Assembly (NCBI GenBank): GCA_002426275.1
Contig: DIPB01000174.1
Coordinates: 785-6,315 of the forward strand
Direction of reading: 5' to 3'
From: Firmicutes bacterium UBA5499
GTDB lineage: Bacteria; Bacillota; DTU084
Length of the DNA: 5,531 nucleotides
Below, in pieces: positions 1-5,531 of the stretch. A program made the position numbers and the translations under genes. Within the stretch, counting starts at the first letter, position 1, and every line of letters starts with the position of its first letter. The notes below the pieces were generated by a model. It searched no databases and was not told the origin of the DNA. It saw nothing but the letters and a program-made list of their open reading frames with translations.

Positions 1-1180
1 TCCGGAGCAGAAGGATTGGTTCCTGCAGGCCCAGCAGCTGGGCACAGCCCATGCGGTGATGATGGCTAAGAATTTTTGGGCGGAGCAAGGTTACGTTTTC
101 ATACTTTATGGCGACGCCCCGCTTTTGCGGCCGCAGACTCTCCAGGGCATGTTGAGCCTGGCGCGGCAGACGGGCCGGGGGGTAGTGCTGGCTGCGGAAG
201 TGGATAATCCAACTGGATACGGCCGCATGATCCGTAACCAGGACGGCTTATTGGCGAGAATTGTGGAAGAGAAGGACGCCAACGAGCAGCAACGCGCGGT
301 GCGCGAGATCAATGCCGGCGTTTATTGCCTGCCTGCAGCAAAATTGGAAGTTATTTCTCAAGTGGGTAATGATAATAACCAGGGTGAATATTACCTCACC
401 GACATTGTGGAAATTTTGGCCGAAGCCGGAGCGCATCTTGCAGTCTACACTACGGACGATCCCACAGAGATCTTGGGCGTGAACAGCCGCAGACAGCTGG
501 CGCAGCTGGAAGGTATCTTGCGGGAACGTAAATTAGCCGAACTGATGGACAGTGGCGTTACCATTGTGGATCCTGCCAGTACCTTTGTGGCGCCCACAGT
601 TCAGATCGGCAGAGATAGCGTCATCCTGCCGTTTACCATGCTGGAGGGGGAAACCGTCATCGGAGAGGACTGCGTAGTGGGACCGCGCGCGAGAATTGCG
701 GACAGTACTTTGGGCGCAGGCAGCCGCTGTCAAGAGAGCATCGTTTTGGAGAGCGCGCTGGAAGAAGAAGTAAATATCGGACCTTTTGCTTATCTGCGGC
801 CCGGCACCGTCGTACGCCGTGGAGCCAAGGTCGGAGATTTTGTGGAACTGAAAAAATCCACAGTGGGTCCGGGCAGTAAAGTGCCGCATCTCAGCTACAT
901 TGGCGATACTCAGATCGGAGCCGGCGTGAACATCGGGGCTGGCACTATAACCTGTAATTATGATGGAGTCAGGAAACATCAGACTGTGATTGAAGACGAA
1001 GCCTTCATCGGCAGCAATTCCAATCTGGTGGCGCCCATTAAAGTGGGCAGGGGCGCTCTGGTAGGCGCGGGCTCCACCTTGACGGAGGATGTTCCGCCCA
1101 GCGGTCTCGCTTTAGGCAGAGCGAGGCAAGTTAACCTGCAGAAGAAGGAAAAAAAGACAAACAAGCAGGAAAATCAGTAA
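1..1180 (+). CDS. glmU: GlmU, bifunctional N-acetylglucosamine-1-phosphate uridyltransferase / glucosamine-1-phosphate acetyltransferase (5' partial)
   Basis: This cytoplasmic enzyme acetylates glucosamine-1-phosphate with acetyl-CoA and then adds UMP from UTP, giving UDP-GlcNAc for peptidoglycan. The reading frame is already open at base 2; the visible part begins just before the [11 protein letters not shown] nucleotide-binding motif. Aligned by memory to E. coli GlmU, about 67 N-terminal residues, including the GxGTRM loop, lie outside the window. The uridyltransferase half shows YGD (the metal-binding Asp), IVEEKDA, EINAG and GVNSR. From about base 530 the left-handed beta-helix hexapeptide repeats begin. 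The acetyltransferase site is intact: [18 protein letters not shown] with the catalytic His at 887-889, and [13 protein letters not shown]. The protein ends in a lysine/glutamine-rich tail. No terminator separates it from prs, whose start is 50 bases downstream, so co-transcription is inferred. Internal ATG/GTG codons near base 56 are not the true start. Confidence 0.97.
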   Translation, partial: PEQKDWFLQAQQLGTAHAVMMAKNFWAEQGYVFILYGDAPLLRPQTLQGMLSLARQTGRGVVLAAEVDNPTGYGRMIRNQDGLLARIVEEKDANEQQRAVREINAGVYCLPAAKLEVISQVGNDNNQGEYYLTDIVEILAEAGAHLAVYTTDDPTEILGVNSRRQLAQLEGILRERKLAELMDSGVTIVDPASTFVAPTVQIGRDSVILPFTMLEGETVIGEDCVVGPRARIADSTLGAGSRCQESIVLESALEEEVNIGPFAYLRPGTVVRRGAKVGDFVELKKSTVGPGSKVPHLSYIGDTQIGAGVNIGAGTITCNYDGVRKHQTVIEDEAFIGSNSNLVAPIKVGRGALVGAGSTLTEDVPPSGLALGRARQVNLQKKEKKTNKQENQ

Positions 1181-1213
1181 GTGGAGCGAATAAGGTGATA
1201 GGGACATTCCAAA

Positions 1214-1221
1214 GGGAGGAG
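1214..1221 (+). promoter_or_regulatory. Shine-Dalgarno site of prs
   Basis: GGGAGGAG lies 9 bases before the ATG at 1231. It decides the prs start: an in-frame GTG at 1195 lies upstream of this site and has no comparable site of its own. Confidence 0.85.
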
Positions 1222-1230
1222 CTAGTTTTA

Positions 1231-2178
1231 ATGTCTTGCCATGATCGACAAAAAAAAATGATTTTTTGTGGAAACGCCAATCCGCAGTTAGCTGAGGAGA
1301 TCGCCAGAGAGCTTGGGATTTCGTTGGGCGAAGCGCAAATCACCCATTTCAGCGACGAGGAAATTCGGGTGCGCATTTTTGAGACTGTCAGGGGAGCCGA
1401 TACCTTTATCATTCAGCCCATCTGTGCGCCGGCCAATAACAATTTAATGGAGCTTTTGATTGTAATCGACGCGCTCAAGAGAGCTTCGGCCAAACATATC
1501 ACAGCCGTTGTGCCCTATTACGGTTATGCGCGTCAGGACAGGAAAACCCAACCCCGGGATCCCATTACCGCGAAATTGGTGGCTAATTTGATCACAGCCG
1601 CGGGTGCGGACAGAGTGTTGACCATGGATTTGCATGCCGGACAGATTCAGGGATTTTTTGATATCCCCGTGGACAATCTAAAGGCATTGCCAATTTTAGT
1701 GCAATACATCAAAAGTAAGAATTTAAATGAGATCATAGTTGTGTCTCCCGATGTGGGAGGAGTGACCAGGGCCAGAGATCTGGCGGAAAGGCTTGGGGCT
1801 AAGCTGGCCATTATCGATAAGCGCCGGCCCGATGCCAATGTTTCCGAAGTGATGCATATCATAGGTGAAGTAGATGGCAAGACTGCGATTATAGTTGACG
1901 ATATCATCGATACGGCGGGGACAATAGTGCAGGCCGCGTCGGCGCTGGTGGCAGAGGGAGCTAAGGACGTCATCGCCTGTTGCAGCCATCCCGTTTTATC
2001 CGGACCTGCCATAGAGCGGATGGAAAATTCAGTTTTGAGCGAGGTCATAGTTACAAATAGCATTCCTCTAGGAAACAAAAAATGCGAGAAGATTAAAGTC
2101 CTCTCCATAGCGCCCCTCTTAGCTGAAGCCATCAGCCGCGTTTATGAAGAACGTTCCATCAGCGAGCTATTCATTTAG
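1231..2178 (+). CDS. prs: Ribose-phosphate pyrophosphokinase (PRPP synthetase, class I)
   Basis: This cytoplasmic enzyme transfers pyrophosphate from ATP to ribose-5-phosphate, making PRPP for purine, pyrimidine, histidine, tryptophan and NAD synthesis. Starting at ATG 1231, after a strong ribosome site, it has 315 residues, the usual family length. Visible motifs are FSDEE (residues 40-44), YGYARQDRK (97-105) for ATP binding, [14 protein letters not shown] (133-146) with the metal/ATP-binding His135, the catalytic flexible loop IDKRRP (195-200) with Lys197 and Arg199, and the PRPP loop [10 protein letters not shown] (222-231). All key residues expected for an active class I enzyme are present. 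Codons 7-9 form part of an uninterrupted run of nine A at 1250-1258, directly followed by an in-frame ATG at 1258. The gene sits between glmU and ctc, its standard place in Bacillota; ctc begins 29 bases after its TAG stop. Confidence 0.98.
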   Translation: MSCHDRQKKMIFCGNANPQLAEEIARELGISLGEAQITHFSDEEIRVRIFETVRGADTFIIQPICAPANNNLMELLIVIDALKRASAKHITAVVPYYGYARQDRKTQPRDPITAKLVANLITAAGADRVLTMDLHAGQIQGFFDIPVDNLKALPILVQYIKSKNLNEIIVVSPDVGGVTRARDLAERLGAKLAIIDKRRPDANVSEVMHIIGEVDGKTAIIVDDIIDTAGTIVQAASALVAEGAKDVIACCSHPVLSGPAIERMENSVLSEVIVTNSIPLGNKKCEKIKVLSIAPLLAEAISRVYEERSISELFI

Positions 2179-2194
2179 GATCCTAAGTTTTAAT

Positions 2195-2200
2195 GGAGGT
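2195..2200 (+). promoter_or_regulatory. Shine-Dalgarno site of ctc, fixing a TTG start
   Basis: GGAGGT lies 7 bases before the TTG at 2208. No in-frame ATG or GTG fits between this site and the conserved N-terminus, so the rarer TTG start is well supported. Confidence 0.85.
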
Positions 2201-2207
2201 GCAGTAA

Positions 2208-2834
2208 TTGAAACAGACTGTGATAACAGCTGAACTACGAGAGAAGACCGGTAAAGGTGAAAATAGGAGACTGCGCAGGGAAGGCTTGATCCCGGGGATA
2301 TTATACGGTAAAGGTACGGAAACTCTTTCTTTGACGTTACCTGCCCGTCAGATCCAGCAGGTAGCGGCCGGCGAAGGATCAAAGCTCTTGACGCTGCAGA
2401 TTCCGGGACAAGCCGAGCGTTCCGTGGTGCTGAAAGATACGCAGTATGATTTTCTTTACAAAAACATTCGGCATGTTGATCTGCAAGAAGTAAGCCTCAC
2501 GCAGAGACTGACGGTTTCCGTGCCTGTGGTTATAATCGGCGAAGACGCCAGGAAGACGGACGGTGGAGTCGTGCAGCAACAGCTCCATGAGCTGGAGGTA
2601 GAGTGCTTACCAACCAACATTCCCGAGCAGCTCCACGTTGACGTTTCGGAGTTGGGCATTGGGAAGTCCGTGACTGTAGGCGGACTTAATCCTGGCGAAG
2701 GAATTCAGATTAAGACTTCTCCGGAAGAGGTTGTGGTTCACATTTCAGCTCCGTCCAAGGCTGAAGCTGAAGAAGAGCCCTCAGAGGCAGCGGAGACAGA
2801 AAGCGGGGAGGAAACGGCCAAAGAAAATGCGTAG
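2208..2834 (+). CDS. ctc: Large-subunit ribosomal protein bL25, long CTC/TL5 form
   Basis: bL25 binds 5S rRNA in the large ribosomal subunit; in B. subtilis the homologue Ctc is induced by general stress. The 208-residue product has the N-terminal bL25 domain (about residues 1-92), with the signature RREGLIPGILYGKG (23-36) and IRHVDLQEV (87-95). The CTC-specific beta domain follows (about 97-182), with LHELEVECLP (126-135) and VDVSELGIGKSVTV (144-157). It ends in a Glu/Ala-rich acidic tail (183-208), as in many long-form members. This is the two-domain TL5/CTC architecture, not the short single-domain E. coli L25. The start is TTG, supported by GGAGGT 7 bases upstream. The last four codons and the TAG stop form the 5' arm of a perfect hairpin, so translation of this gene probably affects whether that hairpin forms (inference). 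An alternative symbol is rplY. Confidence 0.96.
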   Translation: MKQTVITAELREKTGKGENRRLRREGLIPGILYGKGTETLSLTLPARQIQQVAAGEGSKLLTLQIPGQAERSVVLKDTQYDFLYKNIRHVDLQEVSLTQRLTVSVPVVIIGEDARKTDGGVVQQQLHELEVECLPTNIPEQLHVDVSELGIGKSVTVGGLNPGEGIQIKTSPEEVVVHISAPSKAEAEEEPSEAAETESGEETAKENA

Positions 2835-2863
2835 CTTGGCTACGCATTTTCTTTCTATCTTTA
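2820..2863 (+). terminator. Terminator-like hairpin overlapping the ctc stop codon
   Basis: Bases 2820-2834 and 2840-2854 are perfect reverse complements (15 bp) around the 5-nt loop CTTGG. The strongest part is ATGCGTAG paired with CTACGCAT, followed by a T-rich run (2847-2862, mostly T), the layout of an intrinsic terminator. The 5' arm carries the A-rich complement, so the structure would look similar on the opposite strand. It contains the ctc stop codon and ends 11 bases before the pth ATG at 2866. It could be a partial terminator setting the ratio of glmU-prs-ctc to pth-mfd transcript, or an attenuator sensitive to ribosomes on ctc. The inverted repeat is seen directly; its activity is inferred. 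Confidence 0.75.
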
Positions 2864-2865
2864 GT

Positions 2866-3426
2866 ATGGACGAATACTTGATTGTGGGCTTGGGGAATCC
2901 CGGCGGCCAATACGAGCTTACCAGACATAACATGGGTTTTTGGACTGTAGAGGAACTAGCCAAAAGGTGGCTCGCCAAATGGCGTTCGGGAACGCAGGCC
3001 CAATTGGCTCAAAAAAAGGAGCGCTTTCTCATGAAACCGCTCACCTACATGAATAACAGCGGCCTGGCTGTGGAACCTTTTTTACAGAAGGAAGGAATAC
3101 CTCTCCAGCGGTTGCTGGTGATCTGCGACGATCTGGATTTGCCGGCAGGAAGAATTCGGTTGCGTCCGTCCGGGAGCTCCGGCGGTCACAGGGGATTAGC
3201 TTCGATTATCGCCTGCCTGGAAAGAGAGGATTTTCCGCGGCTGCGCATTGGGATAGGCAGGCCCGCTCCCGGGGTTATCTCGGCTAAAGATTGGGTGCTC
3301 GCCCCAATCCAACCGGAAGAGGCGGTGCTTCTCCGCTCCGGAATCCAGCGGGCGGCCAGCGCAGTTGAGGCTTGGCTAGAGGTGGGAATTGAGAAAGCGA
3401 TGACTGAATTCAATTGTAAGGCTTGA
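2866..3426 (+). CDS. pth: Peptidyl-tRNA hydrolase
   Basis: This cytoplasmic enzyme cleaves the ester bond of peptidyl-tRNAs released early from ribosomes, recycling tRNA; the B. subtilis homologue is spoVC. From ATG 2866 it has 186 residues, the normal length, opening with LIVGLGNPG (5-13). Active-site residues by family comparison are Asn11, catalytic His21 (in TRHNMGF), Asn63 (in TYMNNSG) and Asp88 (in CDDLDLPAG). The usual GGHNGL motif reads GGHRGL (106-111), so Arg109 replaces the active-site Asn that is Asn114 in E. coli. The start was chosen by homology: no Shine-Dalgarno sequence precedes 2866. An in-frame ATG at 2827, overlapping ctc by 8 bases, lies 14 bases after a GGGGAGGA run and would add 13 residues. 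An open frame reaching back to 2731 is only overlap with ctc. The TGA stop shares its last A with the ATG of the next gene. Confidence 0.95.
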   Translation: MDEYLIVGLGNPGGQYELTRHNMGFWTVEELAKRWLAKWRSGTQAQLAQKKERFLMKPLTYMNNSGLAVEPFLQKEGIPLQRLLVICDDLDLPAGRIRLRPSGSSGGHRGLASIIACLEREDFPRLRIGIGRPAPGVISAKDWVLAPIQPEEAVLLRSGIQRAASAVEAWLEVGIEKAMTEFNCKA

Positions 3427-3803
3427 TGGGATCGATTTTAGCGGCCAGCGCCGCTGTAATTGTGACCTATCTTTTTTGGGCGCCGTTGCGCAAATTATCT
3501 CCGGGCAGCGTTCTTTTAGTCAGCCCTTTTCTGGAGGAGGGAGCTAAGTGTCTCGCTGCTTGGTCTTTTGCCGCGCCCATTTTTCCGGTACAGGTTCTCT
3601 TCGGCCTGGCCGAAACCTCGTGGGAATTACGGCGTCGGAAGCCTGGAGCCGCGATAGCTGCCGTTTTAACCCACAGCTGTTTCGGCCTGGCGGCGGAGTG
3701 GGCTTCCTCCTGGGGCAGAATTGCCGCTTTGGGCGCGGCCTTAGCCTTACATTTTTTGTGGAATTCTTTCATTTATTTATTGCAATTGAAGAGAGGAATT
3801 TAG
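3426..3803 (+). CDS. Small membrane protein with PrsW-type intramembrane protease motifs
   Basis: This 125-residue, strongly hydrophobic protein has about four to five membrane segments (roughly residues 3-20, 28-48, 51-65, 74-92 and 97-119). It shows, in order, EEGAK (37-41), FGLAE (59-63), LTHSCFG (81-87) and HFLWN (109-113). These match the EExxK, FxxxE, His and HxxWN-like motifs known from the PrsW family, whose B. subtilis member cleaves anti-sigma factor RsiW within the membrane. It is shorter than typical PrsW and seems to be little more than the catalytic core. The related CPBP/ABI family normally has EExxxR and FxxxH, which fit less well. ATG 3426 overlaps the pth stop by one base (TGATG), suggesting translational coupling; a TTG at 3423 is a less likely start. 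It lies between pth and mfd, where B. subtilis has fin. Family assignment is by motif only; the substrate is unknown. Confidence 0.7.
   Translation: MGSILAASAAVIVTYLFWAPLRKLSPGSVLLVSPFLEEGAKCLAAWSFAAPIFPVQVLFGLAETSWELRRRKPGAAIAAVLTHSCFGLAAEWASSWGRIAALGAALALHFLWNSFIYLLQLKRGI
3791..3797 (+). promoter_or_regulatory. Shine-Dalgarno site of mfd inside the preceding gene
   Basis: GAGAGGA lies 9 bases before the ATG at 3807 and within the last codons of the PrsW-like gene. It supports 3807 as the mfd start and ties the two genes to one transcript. Confidence 0.7.
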
Positions 3804-3806
3804 TGC

Positions 3807-5531
3807 ATGGGACTAGCAGGTTTATTGCCAATAATCCAACAACTGCCGGATTATCAGGAGGTAGCGGACTCTTTCCGGGCAGGTGTGAGAGAACAGCTGG
3901 TAAGCGGCATTAGCGCTTCTTTAAAGACTGCCTTTGTGGCTGCCCTTTTCCAGAAAAAACCCCAGCAGCTGCTGTTTCTTACTTACAGTCCGCTCCAGGC
4001 CGGCAGGACGGTAGGAGATCTGGAGAGTTTTCTGGGCAAGGGTTCGGTTTTCCTTTATCCCACAGAAGAGATTCTGCCTCATGAACAGGTTCACCCAAAT
4101 TGGGAGATTGCAGGGCGGCGGCTTGCGGCTTTGCGAGCTATGTTGAAGGGGGAGCCTGCGATCATTGTGGCGCCCATCAGGGCGATTCTAGAAAAAGTGG
4201 TTGTTCCGGAAGAATTGAAGAAATATTATGTAGATTTGCAAGCGGGGCAAGAAGTAGATCTGGATTTTTTGGGCGGGCTTCTTACCTCTTCCGGCTATGA
4301 GCGGGTGGATCTGGTGGAAGGGAGAGGGCAGTTCAGCGTCAGAGGCGGAATCGTGGATTTATTTCCTCCGGACAGAGAGCTGCCATTGCGGCTTGAATTT
4401 TTTGACCGGGAACTGGATTCTCTGCGAGAGTTTGATCCCGAGACGCAGCGCTCGGTGCGAAACCTTAAGGAGGTAAACGTCTGTCCGGCTTGGGAGTACC
4501 CGTATCCCAGAGAACTCGCCGGGCAGCTTGAGAAAATTCAAACCGCCTCTGAGCTTAGCGGCCTGGACCAGGAAGCTCAGCAGCTCTTGCGGGAGCGTAC
4601 GCTAGAGCACATAGCCAAGCTAAAAGCAGGCAGTTATTTCCCTGGGCTGACCCTTTACGCTCCTGCTTTGGTTCCTCTGACCAGTTTCATCTCTTTTTTT
4701 CAGGGGAAACGCATCTTGCTGGATGAGCCCAGCAGAATCCGGGAAAGCGCTTTAGCTTTTGACTACGAGTTCTCCGCCCAGTATACCAATCAACTGGCCA
4801 AAGGATTAACCATTCCCTTGGAGCAAGATTTTTTTCTTTCTTGGGAGGACATTTCCAAACAGCTTAGAGAGCATCAGCTTTTATATTTTTCTCTTTTAGG
4901 AAAGCGGATGAGCGGGATGCGGCTGGAGAAGACTTCAGTTATGAGCAGCCGGTCTGTGGAACATTTCTCCGGCAGAATGGAGGAACTGGCAAAGTCAATC
5001 TGTCAGTGGCAGAAGGAGAAGTATCGGATTCTGCTGACAGTCACGGACCAGCAGCGGGCCCAGAGGCTAGCGGAAGCTTTAGCCCCAAGCGTTTCACCGG
5101 TCGTCAGGCCGCAGCTGGACAGTCCGCCGCCGCAAGCCGCGGCCGTAGTCTCGGTCGGGAGCCTTGAGGCAGGCTGGGAAGTGCCGGCAGGCAAGTTGAT
5201 AGTGCTCACGGAAACCGAGCTCTTTGGCCGGGAACGCAAAAAACGGAAGGTGCGGATGCGGCATAAAGGGATAGAGATCAACAGCTTTCAGGATTTACAG
5301 CCCGGAAACTACGTTGTGCATGTGAATCATGGGATCGGGCAGTATCAGGGCATAGAGACGCTACAGATCGACGGCAAACGGAGGGACTATCTGCTGATCA
5401 AATATGCCGGAGAAGACAAACTCTATGTGCCGGTAGATCAGATCGCCATGCTGCAGAAATATGTAGGCGTGGAGGACGTCCCTCCGAAGCTGAACAAGCT
5501 CAACGGCACGGACTGGAACCGCGCTAAGAAT
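3807..5531 (+). CDS. mfd: Mfd, transcription-repair coupling factor (3' partial, N-terminal 575 residues)
   Basis: Mfd is a DNA translocase that displaces RNA polymerase stalled at lesions and recruits UvrA for nucleotide excision repair. Starting at ATG 3807, three bases after the previous stop, the frame stays open for 575 codons to the window end, about half of the usual ~1150 residues. The N-terminal UvrB-like module is visible, with a degenerate, non-catalytic Walker-A-like segment around GISASLKT, LYPTEEILPHE, and SVRGGIVDLFPP (177-188). The RNA-polymerase-interacting domain (about 497-560) shows NYVVHVNHGIGQYQGIE (from residue 501), YAGEDKLYVPVDQI and QKYVG. The linker motif PKLNKLNGTDWNRAK begins the approach to the translocase module. 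The Walker A, DEAH-box-like and other ATPase motifs and the C-terminal domain lie beyond the window. No stop or frameshift was found in the visible part. Its place after pth is the standard Bacillota order. Confidence 0.97.
   Translation, partial: MGLAGLLPIIQQLPDYQEVADSFRAGVREQLVSGISASLKTAFVAALFQKKPQQLLFLTYSPLQAGRTVGDLESFLGKGSVFLYPTEEILPHEQVHPNWEIAGRRLAALRAMLKGEPAIIVAPIRAILEKVVVPEELKKYYVDLQAGQEVDLDFLGGLLTSSGYERVDLVEGRGQFSVRGGIVDLFPPDRELPLRLEFFDRELDSLREFDPETQRSVRNLKEVNVCPAWEYPYPRELAGQLEKIQTASELSGLDQEAQQLLRERTLEHIAKLKAGSYFPGLTLYAPALVPLTSFISFFQGKRILLDEPSRIRESALAFDYEFSAQYTNQLAKGLTIPLEQDFFLSWEDISKQLREHQLLYFSLLGKRMSGMRLEKTSVMSSRSVEHFSGRMEELAKSICQWQKEKYRILLTVTDQQRAQRLAEALAPSVSPVVRPQLDSPPPQAAAVVSVGSLEAGWEVPAGKLIVLTETELFGRERKKRKVRMRHKGIEINSFQDLQPGNYVVHVNHGIGQYQGIETLQIDGKRRDYLLIKYAGEDKLYVPVDQIAMLQKYVGVEDVPPKLNKLNGTDWNRAKN

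Noticed and set aside
533..979. 148-codon open frame on the minus strand inside glmU
   Set aside because: It lies wholly antisense to conserved GlmU coding sequence, and its translation shows no recognisable domain.
1195..1230. Upstream in-frame GTG as prs start (12 extra residues)
   Set aside because: It would place the strong GGGAGGAG ribosome site inside the coding region. The ATG at 1231 is correctly spaced from that site and gives the usual family length.
1647..2132. 161-codon open frame on the minus strand inside prs
   Set aside because: It is antisense to the catalytic core of Prs and is explained by codon bias on the coding strand; no recognisable motif was seen.
2731..2865. Open frame extending pth 45 codons upstream into ctc
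   Set aside because: The extra part is the out-of-frame reading of the ctc acidic tail, and conserved Pth sequence begins at 2866.
2834..2870. Possible promoter (TTGGCT ... TATCTT) just before pth
   Set aside because: Both boxes are poor, the spacing is about 15 bases, and the predicted start would fall at or past the pth ATG.
3440..3455. Short GC-rich inverted repeat (AGCGGC-CAGC-GCCGCT) at the start of the PrsW-like gene
   Set aside because: It is only 6 bp, within Ala-rich codons, with no T run after it; chance is a sufficient explanation.
3467..3772. 101-codon minus-strand open frame opposite the PrsW-like gene
   Set aside because: The translation is basic and low in recognisable structure. 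The + strand frame has ordered family motifs and tight coupling to its neighbours.
3548..3913. 121-codon + strand open frame across the PrsW-like gene and the mfd start
   Set aside because: It reads another frame through two better-supported genes and has no ribosome site or recognisable domain.
3963..3974. 12-base palindrome CAGCAGCTGCTG in mfd
   Set aside because: It is produced by the codons for Gln-Gln-Leu-Leu in coding sequence, with no second copy noticed in a nearby non-coding region.

Overview
The window is a dense, single-strand housekeeping cluster, all on the + strand. The gene order is glmU (5' end cut off) - prs - ctc/rplY - pth - a small membrane-protease-like gene - mfd (3' end cut off). 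This glmU-prs-ctc-pth-mfd order is the well-known arrangement of Bacillota (Firmicutes), as in Bacillus subtilis gcaD-prs-ctc-spoVC-fin-mfd. Strong purine-rich Shine-Dalgarno sites, a TTG start on ctc and mid-range base composition (roughly half G+C by eye) fit a clostridia-like or related Bacillota lineage. I cannot place it more finely.

Bases 1-1180 encode GlmU from about residue 67 to its end, the bifunctional enzyme making UDP-GlcNAc. Bases 1231-2178 encode a full-length 315-residue ribose-phosphate pyrophosphokinase, which makes PRPP. Bases 2208-2834 encode a 208-residue CTC-type ribosomal protein bL25. A perfect 15-bp inverted repeat with a 5-nt loop and T-rich flank (2820-2854) covers the ctc stop codon. 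It lies only 11 nt before the homology-supported start of pth (2866-3426, peptidyl-tRNA hydrolase). A 125-residue hydrophobic protein (3426-3803) overlaps the pth stop by one base and carries the four spaced motifs of PrsW-type intramembrane proteases. Three bases after its stop begins mfd (3807 to the window end), the transcription-repair coupling factor; 575 residues are present, through the RNA-polymerase-interacting domain.

The genes cover cell-wall precursor supply, nucleotide precursor supply, ribosome structure, rescue of peptidyl-tRNA and transcription-coupled repair. They probably form one operon, or two transcription segments divided by the hairpin between ctc and pth. The least ordinary points are the minimal PrsW-like gene in the slot where B. 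subtilis has the sigma-F antagonist gene fin, and the terminator-like hairpin embedded in the ctc/pth junction where pth has no Shine-Dalgarno site. Everything else looks like conserved core genome. No mobile element, CRISPR array or RNA gene was seen, and no gene-free stretch longer than about 50 bases exists.
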